Positions 18,070-26,850 of a stretch of 64,000 bases of DNA are shown here, one piece after another. The number at the start of each line of letters is the position of its first letter. Positions within the stretch are counted from its first letter, which is position 1. The position numbers and the translations under genes are program-made. The notes below the pieces were generated by a model. That model ran no database searches. It was given only the letters and a program-made list of their open reading frames with translations, and was not told where the DNA came from. The stretch is from an uncultured Flavobacteriaceae bacterium. Its GTDB lineage: Bacteria > Bacteroidota > Bacteroidia > Flavobacteriales > Flavobacteriaceae. The stretch covers positions 124,001 through 188,000 of the forward strand of contig CANMXP010000006.1 of NCBI GenBank assembly GCA_947501845.1, written 5' to 3'.

Positions 18070-19461
18070 TTAAAACATTGTTCTGGTTACCATAAATGCG
18101 GCAGATCCCACAAGAAAACCAACTAAAGCCAACCAAGAAATCTTTTTTAAATACCAGAAAAAATCTATTTTTTCCATTCCCATAGCTACAACACCAGCTG
18201 CAGATCCTATAACCAACATACTACCTCCTGTTCCAGCAGAAAAAGCTATGAAATGCCACAACTCATGATCTAATGGCTCAGAAAACATTCCTAAACTAGC
18301 AGCTACCAATGGCACATTATCTATAACTGCAGAACCTACACCTAATAATAGCACAACTAAATCAGATACACCTCCAGAGTGTATTTCAGTTCCTAATTGA
18401 GGCATTGTTTCTTGTAACGATGATGCAAATCCAAACAAGATACCTAAAGATTCCAAAGCGGCTACGGCCATCAATATACCTAAAAAGAATAAGATACTTG
18501 GTAATTCTATTTTTGATAATGAATAATGCACTGGACTGTGGTGTGCATGGGCATCACTTTCTTCTGAGTCAAACTCGGTCAGACTAAATTTAGAACTACT
18601 ATAAATTTCGGCAAAAATAGCTACCACACCTAATGAAAGCATCATCCCAACGTAAGGAGGTAAGTGTGTTATCATTTTAAATATTGGTACAAATACAATA
18701 GCACCCAACCCTAGATAAAGCATTGTACTACTGAATTTCGATTTCTTTTTTTCCTGAACTTCTTCAACTTCTAAATCGCCTTTAAAGGCTGGTAAAAATG
18801 ACGCTATTAATGATGGTACAGCCATACATAATAGTGAAGGCACAAACAAATACCCTATTAAATGTCCTGTGGTTACTTTTTTACCAATCCATAACATCGT
18901 TGTTGTTACATCGCCAATAGGTGACCAGGCACCTCCTGCATTGGCAGCAATAATAATTAAGCCTGCAAACCAAATACGCACCTCTCTATCCTTTACAATT
19001 TTTTGAAGTATTGAAATAAGTACTATTGTTGCTGTTAAGTTATCTATAATGGCCGAAAGAATAAATGCCAAAATGGAGAAAATCCATAAAATCTTAGTCT
19101 TCTTTTTAGTCTTTATAAAGTCTTTAATCGTAGAGAATCCATCAAAGTAGTCAATAATTTCAACAATGGTCATGGCCCCTAAAAGAAACACCAGTATTTC
19201 TGACGTTTTACCTAAATGATGCAACAGGGTTTCTTCCATGAGATGTGTTTTTTCATCTAATGAAAATTCCCCAAAGCCTTCCAATAAAGCATGCTTAGAG
19301 GAATCAAACCATTGCGGGAAGCTTTCTAAACCTAATGCTATTAATGCCCAACAAATAGCCATCATGACCAATGCTGGAATAAGTTTATCAATTTTAATAC
19401 TGTGTTCTAATGTAATGGCTAAATACCCCATTACAAATACTAAAATAATTGCTGCTTCCAT
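18070..19461 (-). CDS. nhaD: NhaD-type Na+/H+ antiporter
   Basis: This 463-residue inner membrane protein has about a dozen hydrophobic segments and the pattern of the NhaD/ArsB-like ion transporter superfamily. The stretches ILSAIIDNLTATI and GVGSAVIDNVPLVAA are the two symmetry-related halves with buried Asp residues that are characteristic of NhaD. It exchanges sodium (or lithium) for protons, as expected in a marine bacterium. It begins 10 bases after the amino acid dehydrogenase gene, so the two are co-transcribed. A small hairpin TCTCGA/TCGAGA (18041-18056) follows the gene. Confidence 0.9.
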   Translation of the reverse strand: MEAAIILVFVMGYLAITLEHSIKIDKLIPALVMMAICWALIALGLESFPQWFDSSKHALLEGFGEFSLDEKTHLMEETLLHHLGKTSEILVFLLGAMTIVEIIDYFDGFSTIKDFIKTKKKTKILWIFSILAFILSAIIDNLTATIVLISILQKIVKDREVRIWFAGLIIIAANAGGAWSPIGDVTTTMLWIGKKVTTGHLIGYLFVPSLLCMAVPSLIASFLPAFKGDLEVEEVQEKKKSKFSSTMLYLGLGAIVFVPIFKMITHLPPYVGMMLSLGVVAIFAEIYSSSKFSLTEFDSEESDAHAHHSPVHYSLSKIELPSILFFLGILMAVAALESLGILFGFASSLQETMPQLGTEIHSGGVSDLVVLLLGVGSAVIDNVPLVAASLGMFSEPLDHELWHFIAFSAGTGGSMLVIGSAAGVVAMGMEKIDFFWYLKKISWLALVGFLVGSAAFMVTRTMF

Positions 19462-19471
19462 AAATTAAATA

Positions 19472-20698
19472 TTATATTAATTGGTTGAGTGCTATTTCAT
19501 ATGCTGTAGCACTAATCTCTGTTTTTAATTGATTTTTATTATGCACTTTTTCCAGTGCCTCTTTAATTATATTTGAGGTATCATTAAATATAGCCTCATC
19601 TGTCATTTGTACCTTTCTCTCCATAAAATATGCAAACACACGAGCCATACCACAATTTGAAATAAAATCTGGAATTAAACTCACTCTATAGTCTGTGTGC
19701 TCCATAATGGGTCCGAAGAAAATTTCTTTATCAGCAAAAGGCACATTGGCCCCACAAGAAATAACTTCTAAACGGCTATCGATCATTTGATCTATTTGAT
19801 GAAGTGTAATTAAACGTGATGCTGCACAAGGTGCAAAAATTTCTGTTTCTATAGACCAAACCTTTTCATTAGCCTCATCGAAAGGCATTAAATCATCACT
19901 AACTAATGTGTTTCCATTTTTTGCAAGAAAGAGACTTGTAATTTCTTCAAAAGTAAAACCTTCTTCATTAATTAAACCTCCTGAAATATCTATAATCCCA
20001 ACAACTTTAGCTCCCATTTGAGACAAATAAAAAGCCGCTGCGGCACCTACGTTCCCAAACCCCTGAATCACCGCCCGTTTTCCTTTAACAGAACCACCAT
20101 AAATATGATAATACTGTTTAACAGCTTCGGCAACGCCAAAACCAGTAATCATATCTGCTACCGTATACTTTCTTGATATGTCTGGGGAATAACGAGGACT
20201 TTCTATCACTTTGATAACACCGTGCCTCAGTTGTCCTATTCTATTTATTTTATCTGCTTCGGTTGGTTTAAAGTGTCCATTAAAAACCCCTTCTTGCGGA
20301 TGCCAAACACCACTTTCTTCTGTAATTGGAATCACTTCATGTATCTCATCTACATTTAAATCGCCGCCTGTACCATAATAACTTTTTAATAATGGAGATA
20401 CCGCAGCATACCAACGTTCTAATACATCTTTTTTTCTAGGATCTTTAGGGTCGAAGTTTATGCCCGATTTTGCTCCTCCAATGGCTGGTCCAGAAACTGT
20501 GAATTTAATTTCCATGGTTTTAGCTAAAGACAAAACTTCATTCATATCTAGTCCATTTCGCATACGTGTTCCACCACCAGCGGCTCCTCCACGTAATGAA
20601 TTTATAACAGTCCAGCCTTCGGCATATGTTTCTGGATCTTTCCAATTAAAAACAATTTCAGGGTCTTTATTTTCGTATTTTTTTAATAATTTTTTCAT
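19472..20698 (-). CDS. Glu/Leu/Phe/Val dehydrogenase family enzyme
   Basis: This 408-residue enzyme belongs to the ELFV amino acid dehydrogenases, which reversibly deaminate an amino acid to its 2-oxo acid with NAD(P). The catalytic region is visible as GPAIGGAKSGINFDP (Lys in GGAKSG), then GTGGDLNVDE, and the nucleotide-binding motif GFGNVGAAAA. The chain is shorter than large glutamate dehydrogenases and longer than typical leucine dehydrogenases, so the substrate is not settled. It precedes nhaD by 10 bases. A -7-like element TATATTTG lies about 110 bases upstream. Confidence 0.88.
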   Translation of the reverse strand: MKKLLKKYENKDPEIVFNWKDPETYAEGWTVINSLRGGAAGGGTRMRNGLDMNEVLSLAKTMEIKFTVSGPAIGGAKSGINFDPKDPRKKDVLERWYAAVSPLLKSYYGTGGDLNVDEIHEVIPITEESGVWHPQEGVFNGHFKPTEADKINRIGQLRHGVIKVIESPRYSPDISRKYTVADMITGFGVAEAVKQYYHIYGGSVKGKRAVIQGFGNVGAAAAFYLSQMGAKVVGIIDISGGLINEEGFTFEEITSLFLAKNGNTLVSDDLMPFDEANEKVWSIETEIFAPCAASRLITLHQIDQMIDSRLEVISCGANVPFADKEIFFGPIMEHTDYRVSLIPDFISNCGMARVFAYFMERKVQMTDEAIFNDTSNIIKEALEKVHNKNQLKTEISATAYEIALNQLI

Positions 20699-20810
20699 TT
20701 CTATTTTTAAGTTGATTCATTATATAGCTTACATTTAATTTTGTCCGAAGGTTAGATTAAACGTAGCTAAAGCTGAGTCATGAAGAAAATGATTTAAATT
20801 ATTATGGTAA

Positions 20811-20818
20811 CAAATATA
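20811..20818 (-). promoter_or_regulatory. Candidate -7 element for the dehydrogenase-nhaD unit
   Basis: TATATTTG on the minus strand is an exact TAnnTTTG match, about 110 bases before the dehydrogenase start and just after anmK. The TTG partner is not clear. Confidence 0.4.
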
Positions 20819-20857
20819 AAAAACTAAAAGTCCTTTATGGGGATTTTTTTATTATTT

Positions 20858-21922
20858 TTAAGGTAGGTATATTTTACCAGAACTATGGTCTTTTGTTGCT
20901 CCAGTAACACTTTGTAAGCAATTTATTTCATCCCTTAGTTTAAGCACACCTAAAAGCCCGAAAATCAATGCTTCCTTAAATTCTACAACCGTATTTGAAG
21001 GTATTATTATTTTATGTTTTGAATACTGCTTGAGCCTAGTTATTAAATAATTATTGTAAACGCCTCCCCCTGTAATGAGCACAGAACCCTGCTCCTTTTT
21101 ATTTATTTCTCTGGCTAATTGGATCGCTATATGTTCAACAAAAGTCCTTAGAATATCTTTCGTTTCTAATTGAAAAGCATCAATTAAAGGGAAAATATGT
21201 TCATTGACCCATTCTAAGCCTAAAGATTTAGGATAATTCTCTTTATAAAAAATGAGACTATTTAATTTGTCAAGCAGTTCATCATTCAAACTGCCTGTCG
21301 CAGCTATTTTGCCTCCATCATCATAATTAAATCCAATTAATTTAGCATAGTGATTTAAAACAATGTTTACGGGGCAAACATCATATGCTATCCTTTTATT
21401 ATTTAACTCTGTGGAAATATTAGCGAATCCACCCAAATTCAAGCAAAAATCATACTTAGAAAACAATAATTTATCACCTATTGGAACTAATGGTGCTCCT
21501 TGCCCTCCAAGTTCAACATCCTGAACCCTAAAATCGCAGACCACTGTTTCACTGAGTGATTTTGCCATCGTTGGCATATTTCCTATTTGATATGTTATTC
21601 CACGTTCTGGCTTATGCAAAGCAGTATGCCCATGTGAAGAGATAGCATCAATGGTTTTTATATTATTTTTATTGATGAAGTCCTTAATTACACTTGATAA
21701 ATAATCCGTATAATCTTTATCTATATGTTGTAATTCAGCAGTATCGTAAGTAACTAAATTTCGAAGTGTTTTTTCCCAACTTGAATTATAAGCAACAGTC
21801 TCAGAATGTATTATTTCAAAATGCCATATCTTATCCAATTCGAATTGTACGTAAATGACATCAACTCCATCTAATGATGTTCCTGACATCACACCAATAA
21901 CACTGTACTTATTTTTTATCAT
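20858..21922 (-). CDS. anmK: Anhydro-N-acetylmuramic acid kinase
   Basis: This enzyme opens and phosphorylates 1,6-anhydro-MurNAc to MurNAc-6-phosphate during recycling of cell wall fragments. The diagnostic GVMSGTSLDGVDV motif is near residue 11 of the chosen 354-residue form. SHGHTALH, NLGGFANIS and the ATP-site motif LITGGGVYNNYL are also present. An ATG six codons upstream (21940) is possible, but MIKNKYSVIG is the better fit to the family. The gene is divergent from the acyl-CoA dehydrogenase gene. Confidence 0.94.
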   Translation of the reverse strand: MIKNKYSVIGVMSGTSLDGVDVIYVQFELDKIWHFEIIHSETVAYNSSWEKTLRNLVTYDTAELQHIDKDYTDYLSSVIKDFINKNNIKTIDAISSHGHTALHKPERGITYQIGNMPTMAKSLSETVVCDFRVQDVELGGQGAPLVPIGDKLLFSKYDFCLNLGGFANISTELNNKRIAYDVCPVNIVLNHYAKLIGFNYDDGGKIAATGSLNDELLDKLNSLIFYKENYPKSLGLEWVNEHIFPLIDAFQLETKDILRTFVEHIAIQLAREINKKEQGSVLITGGGVYNNYLITRLKQYSKHKIIIPSNTVVEFKEALIFGLLGVLKLRDEINCLQSVTGATKDHSSGKIYLP

Positions 21923-21969
21923 ATTGTGTAAAAATAACAATACTTATTAAAAATATGACACCAAAAGAC

Positions 21970-21977
21970 TATATTTG
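21970..21977 (+). promoter_or_regulatory. -7 element for the acyl-CoA dehydrogenase gene
   Basis: TATATTTG matches TAnnTTTG exactly, 39 bases before the start codon at 22017. It also argues against the in-frame ATG at 21975, which would lie inside the promoter element. Confidence 0.55.
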
Positions 21978-22016
21978 CACATATTTTTTATCAAATCAAC
22001 AGTAAATCGAATAATT

Positions 22017-23159
22017 ATGGATTTTAATCTTTCAGAAGAGCATATTATGATACGTGATGCTGCTCGCGATTTTGCGCAAACCGAATTACTTCCTGGTGTT
22101 ATTGAACGTGATAACAAGCAAGAATTTCCTGATGAATTAGTAAAAAAAATGGGGGAATTAGGGTTTATGGGGATCATGGTAGACCCTAAATACGGTGGCA
22201 GTGGTATGGATGCTATTTCTTATGTTCTTATTATGGAAGAACTATCAAAAATTGATGCTTCCGCTTCGGTGATGGTTTCTGTAAACAATTCATTAGTTTG
22301 TTATGGGTTGGAAGCTTATGGCTCAGAAGAACAAAAACAAAAATATTTAACAAAATTAGCAACAGGTGAATACCTTGGAGCCTTTTGTTTAAGTGAACCA
22401 GAAGCTGGTAGTGATGCCACTTCACAAAAAACTACAGCTATTGATAAAGGCGACCATTACTTAATTAATGGTACGAAAAACTGGATCACTAATGGTGGCC
22501 GAGCAGATGTGTATTTAGTAATAGCACAAACCGATAGAGACAAAGGTTCACATGGTATCAACGTTTTTATTGTTGAAAAAGGAACGGAAGGCTTTCATGT
22601 TGGACCAAAAGAAGACAAATTAGGTATTCGCGGAAGTGACACGCATACATTACAATTTAATGATGTAAAAGTCCCTAAAAAAAATAGAATAGGCACTAAT
22701 GGTTCTGGATTTAGGTTTGCTATGAAAACCTTATCTGGTGGACGTATTGGTATTGCATCACAAGCCTTAGGAATTGCATCAGGTGCTTACGAGTTAGCTT
22801 TAAAGTATTCAAAGGAACGAAAAGCTTTTGGTACAGAAATTTGCAATCATCAAGCTATTGCCTTTAAATTGGCCGATATGTATACCGAAATTGAAGCAGC
22901 CCGCCATTTGGTTATGAAAGCTGCCTGGGATAAGGATCAAGGAAATAATTATGACAAATCTAGTGCGATGGCTAAACTGTATGCCTCTAAAGTCGCTATG
23001 GAACATACCGTTGAAGCTGTACAAATACATGGTGGTAATGGTTTTGTAAAAGAATATCATGTAGAACGCCTTATGCGTGATGCAAAAATCACACAGATTT
23101 ACGAAGGAACTTCTGAAATCCAAAAAATTGTAATTTCAAGAAGTTTAATAAAGGAATAA
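22017..23159 (+). CDS. Acyl-CoA dehydrogenase (short/branched-chain type)
   Basis: This 380-residue flavoenzyme introduces the alpha-beta double bond into acyl-CoA. The FAD/substrate motifs LSEPEAGSDA and WITNGGRAD are present, as is the C-terminal IYEGTSEIQ motif, where the Glu is the usual catalytic base of short-chain enzymes. Length and motifs match butyryl-CoA or 2-methyl-branched-chain dehydrogenases; the exact chain length cannot be read from the sequence. An upstream in-frame ATG at 21975 overlaps a promoter-like element and is rejected. Two hairpins (23175-23198 and 23238-23280) follow it. Confidence 0.93.
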   Translation: MDFNLSEEHIMIRDAARDFAQTELLPGVIERDNKQEFPDELVKKMGELGFMGIMVDPKYGGSGMDAISYVLIMEELSKIDASASVMVSVNNSLVCYGLEAYGSEEQKQKYLTKLATGEYLGAFCLSEPEAGSDATSQKTTAIDKGDHYLINGTKNWITNGGRADVYLVIAQTDRDKGSHGINVFIVEKGTEGFHVGPKEDKLGIRGSDTHTLQFNDVKVPKKNRIGTNGSGFRFAMKTLSGGRIGIASQALGIASGAYELALKYSKERKAFGTEICNHQAIAFKLADMYTEIEAARHLVMKAAWDKDQGNNYDKSSAMAKLYASKVAMEHTVEAVQIHGGNGFVKEYHVERLMRDAKITQIYEGTSEIQKIVISRSLIKE

Positions 23160-23237
23160 ACCTTTTTTACTTTCAAAATCTGTCGATTAACAGGTTTTAA
23201 CTTCTTAATTAGATTACAAAACAGTTCATATTCCTAT

Positions 23238-23280
23238 AGTTCAACTCTTATTTAGACGAAATAATAGTTGAACTTTTTTG
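23238..23280 (+). terminator. Terminator between acyl-CoA dehydrogenase and arsenosugar genes
   Basis: AGTTCAACT (23238-23246) pairs with AGTTGAACT (23266-23274) and is followed by a run of T. A weaker stem, AAAATCTGT/ACAGGTTTT, lies at 23175-23198. Confidence 0.7.
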
Positions 23281-23346
23281 TTAAGTATTTTTAAATTTTT
23301 CGACATAACTTCAATAGATTTTTATCTTTAGTAAAAATTAAATTTC

Positions 23347-23682
23347 ATGCAAAAGACATATTACGACCCTGCTGACCTTAAAAAATTTGGAAAAATAAGT
23401 GAATGGAATCAAGAATTAGGTGATAAATTTTTTGAATACTACGGTAAAGTTTTTGAAGAAGGTGCGCTTACAGCTCGAGAAAAATCCTTGATAGCCTTAG
23501 CGGTTTCGCATACCGAACAATGTCCCTACTGTATAGATGCTTATACAAAAGATGGCTTACAACGTGGCATTACTAAAGAAGAAATGATGGAAGCACTTCA
23601 TGTCGGAGCCGCTATAAAAAGTGGCGCAACATTAGTACATGGTGTACAGATGATGAACAAAGTGAATAAATTAGAAATGTAA
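23347..23682 (+). CDS. AhpD-like (carboxymuconolactone decarboxylase fold) protein of arsenosugar cluster
   Basis: This 111-residue protein has the AhpD/CMD helical fold, with the redox pair Cys59-Pro-Tyr-Cys62 followed by a conserved DAYTK stretch. AhpD-type proteins use the Cys pair for thiol redox or peroxide chemistry. This subtype is found next to the radical SAM enzyme ArsS and is described as an arsenosugar biosynthesis-associated peroxidase-like protein. It is the first gene of the cluster and is separated from arsS by 109 bases that hold a REP-like hairpin. The reaction within the pathway is not established here. Confidence 0.87.
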   Translation: MQKTYYDPADLKKFGKISEWNQELGDKFFEYYGKVFEEGALTAREKSLIALAVSHTEQCPYCIDAYTKDGLQRGITKEEMMEALHVGAAIKSGATLVHGVQMMNKVNKLEM

Positions 23683-23733
23683 GCAAAGAACCAATTTTGA
23701 AAATTAAAATTGTGTGAATTGTTTACCATGAGT

Positions 23734-23768
23734 CTTTCGTATTCGCTCAAAGCAAGCTCTGTCGAAAG
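23734..23768. repeat. REP-like palindromic repeat, copy A
   Basis: CTTTCG (23734-23739) and CGAAAG (23763-23768) form the base of a hairpin. Read on the minus strand, the unit contains GAGCTTGCTTTGAGCGAA, close to the CTGAGC-(2-4 bases)-GTCGAAG motif of the other copies in the window (44210, 44580, 48091, 53219). It sits between two genes of the arsenosugar cluster. Confidence 0.6.
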
Positions 23769-23791
23769 GCTTATAAAATTAGAATAAATTA

Positions 23792-24847
23792 ATGGCAACA
23801 AAATCCCTACATAAACGCGAAAGTGATTTAGCTAATAGCAATAGACAGCTTGAAATTTTATCGAATGGCATATTTCAAAATGGCGAATTACCGACATTTA
23901 AGAATAAAATTGCTGAGACGAATCAATTTCCTTTAAAAGCCAAAAAGTTAGAAATCCTTCAGATAAATGTCGGTTATATGTGCAACCAAGTTTGCGAACA
24001 TTGTCATGTAGATGCTGGTCCGGATCGTAAGGAAATTATGACCAGAGAAACGATGCAACAGTGTTTGGATGTCATTAAAAATACAGGAGCGCACACCTTA
24101 GACCTTACTGGAGGTGCTCCAGAAATGAACCCGAATTTCAGATGGTTTGTAGAAGAAGCTTCCAAGGCTGGCATTAAGGATTTTATTGTTCGTTCAAACC
24201 TCACTATAATAAGAGCCAATAAAAAATATTACGACCTACCAGAATTTTTTAAGAAGCATAATGTACACGTCGTGTCATCGATGCCGCACTGGACTCGTGG
24301 AAAAACAGATAAACAGAGAGGAGATGGGGTTTTTGACAAATCTATAAAAGCACTACAAGAGTTAAATGCCGTAGGATATGGCATGCCAGAGAGCAACCTT
24401 CGATTAGATTTAGTTTATAATCCATCTGGTGCTTTTTTACCTGGAGATCAAGCATCCATGGAAAAGGATTTTAAAAAAGCATTAAAAGAAGATTTCAATA
24501 TTCGGTTTCATAATCTATTTGCTATTACGAATTTACCTATTAGCAGGTTTTTAGATTATTTAATTGCTTCAGAAAATTACGAAGATTATATGTATTCTTT
24601 GGTAGAAGCTTATAATCCAGCTGCTGTAGGCAACGTTATGTGTACCAATACACTATCTGTTAGCTGGGATGGTTATTTATTTGACTGTGATTTTAATCAA
24701 ATGCTAGAATTACCCGTAAACAGCAAAGTAAAACATATTTCTGAGTACAACGAAGCGCAGCTAGAAGGACGTAACATTGTTATTTCTCAACACTGTTATG
24801 GTTGTACTGCTGGAGCAGGAAGTAGCTGCCAAGGCGTTGTTGCTTAA
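23792..24847 (+). CDS. arsS: Arsenosugar biosynthesis radical SAM enzyme ArsS
   Basis: This 351-residue protein has a radical SAM core with the cluster motif Cys64-x3-Cys68-x2-Cys71. The C-terminal domain of the DUF3641 type ends in a Cys-rich tail (Cys335, Cys338, Cys346). ArsS homologues join the 5'-deoxyadenosyl group of SAM to dimethylated arsenic, giving the first arsenosugar nucleoside. Some family members carry selenocysteine near the end; here the tail has only Cys codons. The rhodanese gene starts 3 bases downstream, so the two are co-translated. Identification rests on motif layout plus neighbours and is strong. Confidence 0.93.
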   Translation: MATKSLHKRESDLANSNRQLEILSNGIFQNGELPTFKNKIAETNQFPLKAKKLEILQINVGYMCNQVCEHCHVDAGPDRKEIMTRETMQQCLDVIKNTGAHTLDLTGGAPEMNPNFRWFVEEASKAGIKDFIVRSNLTIIRANKKYYDLPEFFKKHNVHVVSSMPHWTRGKTDKQRGDGVFDKSIKALQELNAVGYGMPESNLRLDLVYNPSGAFLPGDQASMEKDFKKALKEDFNIRFHNLFAITNLPISRFLDYLIASENYEDYMYSLVEAYNPAAVGNVMCTNTLSVSWDGYLFDCDFNQMLELPVNSKVKHISEYNEAQLEGRNIVISQHCYGCTAGAGSSCQGVVA

Positions 24848-24850
24848 TTT

Positions 24851-25345
24851 ATGAACAAAACATTTTTTTACATATTTATATGCGTTGCTTTTTCGGGGTT
24901 TTCTCAAAATAGCCTTAAATCATTATTAAAAAAATATAATACTGAAAGCGTGCCTTATATTTATGTAAAACAATTAAAAAAACAAACAACACCTCCTATA
25001 CTCTTAGATGCTAGAGAATTGCCCGAATACCAAGTAAGCCATCTAAAAAATGCTATTTTCATTGGATATGACAAGTTTAAAATAGAAAGTATTCAGAAAA
25101 AAATCCCTAACAAAAACACTAAAATAGTTGTTTACTGCTCCTTAGGAATACGCTCTGAAACCATAGCAGATAGTCTTAAAAAAGCAGGTTATAAGCATGT
25201 GGAAAACTTATATGGTGGTATTTTTGAATGGAAAAATAATAATTTACCCATTTATAATTCAGCAGAAAAAGAGACAGATAGCATACATGCCTTTTCTAAA
25301 GAATGGAGTAAATGGGTAAAAAAAGGGGTAAAAGTATATGAATAA
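24851..25345 (+). CDS. Secreted rhodanese-like protein
   Basis: This 164-residue protein has a signal peptide (about residues 1-19, ending GFSQ) followed by one rhodanese domain. The LLDARELPEYQVSHL motif and the active-site loop with Cys96 in YCSLGIRSE are intact, so it could carry a persulfide. Rhodanese genes are known next to arsS, but a periplasmic location is noteworthy because ArsS and ArsM are cytoplasmic. It overlaps the following glycosyltransferase gene by 8 bases, which indicates tight coupling. Function in the arsenosugar pathway is inferred from position only. Confidence 0.88.
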   Translation: MNKTFFYIFICVAFSGFSQNSLKSLLKKYNTESVPYIYVKQLKKQTTPPILLDARELPEYQVSHLKNAIFIGYDKFKIESIQKKIPNKNTKIVVYCSLGIRSETIADSLKKAGYKHVENLYGGIFEWKNNNLPIYNSAEKETDSIHAFSKEWSKWVKKGVKVYE

Positions 25346-25967
25346 AGAACTCGTTATTGTTTTTGTGAAAAACATAAAGCTAGGAAAAGTAAAAACAAGA
25401 CTCGCCAAAACGATTGGTAATCAAGGTGCTTTTAATGTATATGGTGAACTAGTTAAAGTTACCGAAGAGGCTACTCAAAATCTTCGAGCAGATAAACGAA
25501 TTTATTTTTCTGATGCTGTAATAAACACCAAATGGAAAAACGATTATAAAACGATTCAAGAAGGTAAAAACTTAGGCGAACGTATGAAAAACGCTTTCAC
25601 AAAAGGGTTTGATGATGGCTACGAACGCATTGTTCTTATAGGTTCTGATTTACCTGATATTAGCTTAGTACATATTGAAGGCGGATTAAAAAGTTTAAAT
25701 AGCAATGAGGTTGTTTTTGGACCTGCTATTGATGGTGGTTACTACTTAGTAGGAATGACAAAAATGTACCATTCTATATTTAACAATAAACCTTGGAGTG
25801 AATCTCATTTATTACAAGTAACACTAGAAGAATTAGATCATGAAAACATATCTTATACTTTATTAGAAGCCTTAAATGACATAGACACTTTTGAAGATTT
25901 AGAGGCATCAGAATTTTATAAATCTAACTTAGTACTACAAGAAAATATCAAGCAATTAAATCTTTAA
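25338..25967 (+). CDS. TIGR04282-type arsenosugar glycosyltransferase
   Basis: This 209-residue protein has a nucleotidyl/glycosyltransferase A fold related to CofC (DUF2064). The start VIVFVKNIKLGKVKTRLA, the metal-binding LIGSDLPDI and the GPAIDGGYYLVG motif are typical. Members of this subfamily are repeatedly found with ArsS, ArsM and a TIGR04283-type protein and are annotated as arsenosugar biosynthesis glycosyltransferases; the acceptor and donor have not been proven for this one. It has no membrane segment, so it should act in the cytoplasm. Confidence 0.88.
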   Translation: MNKELVIVFVKNIKLGKVKTRLAKTIGNQGAFNVYGELVKVTEEATQNLRADKRIYFSDAVINTKWKNDYKTIQEGKNLGERMKNAFTKGFDDGYERIVLIGSDLPDISLVHIEGGLKSLNSNEVVFGPAIDGGYYLVGMTKMYHSIFNNKPWSESHLLQVTLEELDHENISYTLLEALNDIDTFEDLEASEFYKSNLVLQENIKQLNL

Positions 25968-26013
25968 ACCACAATTATTTAAGCATTGGTGAAATTATTT
26001 TAAAATGATAACG

Positions 26014-26044
26014 ACTTAATAATGAATTAAATTCATTATTAAGT
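26014..26044. repeat. 31-base perfect palindrome upstream of the DM13/type IX cargo gene
   Basis: A 15-base arm (26014-26028) is mirrored exactly at 26030-26044 around a single central A. It lies 18 bases before the start codon at 26062. It lacks GC-rich pairing and a T run, so an operator or 5' leader hairpin fits better than a terminator. Confidence 0.65.
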
Positions 26045-26061
26045 AACGTTAAAAATACACC

Positions 26062-26772
26062 ATGAAAAAAATTTTACTCTTTCTTGCCCTTCTGCTAACC
26101 TACCAAACAAGTATTTCTCAATGCGAAAGAGCAGCTAGTGGCTTTGGAAATAATACAATGACTACATCTTATAATATATCTGGAGACGTTACTGTGACCT
26201 TGAATGCAAACAATACGGTTACGTTAGATTTAGAATCTAATTTCAGTACGGCCTCTGGTCCAGATGTAAGAGTTTATTTAATCGACTCTAAAGGGGAATC
26301 AGATAATGCAATAAGAAATTCATCTGTTGTAGACTATCCTGCAACCGACATTATAGAATTTGGCCTAATTACAACATTTAATGGTGCTAGTTCTTTTACT
26401 GTAAATATTCCAGGGTCTGTAAACATACTCGAATTTGACAAAGTATATTTTAATTGTTTTGCAAATGATGTTTTATGGGATTTTGGTTCTTATACACCAT
26501 TTACATCTGGTACTTGCACATTAAGCCTTGAAGACAATACCCTTAACAAAATATCTATTTACCCAAATCCTACAAGCAATTTGATTCGAATTGTGAGTCC
26601 AACAAATGAAATCGTTCAAATACGTATTTTTAATACTCTAGGAAACCTCATTTACCAAAAAGAAAAGCGATTAAATCAAGATATAGACGTATCAGGCCTT
26701 AAATCTGGAATCTATATTTTATCCGCAACTTCAGACAGAAAAAATATTTCTAAAAAGCTGATAATTAAATAA
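26062..26772 (+). CDS. DM13-domain protein with type IX sorting tail
   Basis: This 236-residue secreted protein has a signal peptide (about 1-19), a middle domain (about 30-155) that resembles DM13, and a C-terminal type A sorting domain starting YPNPTSN and ending SKKLIIK. DM13 domains carry a conserved Cys (here in YFNCFANDVLWDFG) and are proposed to act in electron transfer at cell surfaces. The tail marks the protein for export by the type IX system, whose PorU and PorV are encoded in this window. It lies between arsenosugar genes but has its own upstream palindrome. The DM13 call is by pattern only. Confidence 0.75.
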   Translation: MKKILLFLALLLTYQTSISQCERAASGFGNNTMTTSYNISGDVTVTLNANNTVTLDLESNFSTASGPDVRVYLIDSKGESDNAIRNSSVVDYPATDIIEFGLITTFNGASSFTVNIPGSVNILEFDKVYFNCFANDVLWDFGSYTPFTSGTCTLSLEDNTLNKISIYPNPTSNLIRIVSPTNEIVQIRIFNTLGNLIYQKEKRLNQDIDVSGLKSGIYILSATSDRKNISKKLIIK

Positions 26773-26850
26773 GGATGTTTATATAAAAATCTTCTATTTT
26801 TGATAGCATAAAGCTTAGAGGACTCAATTATTAATTCCAAAGAATACAAG

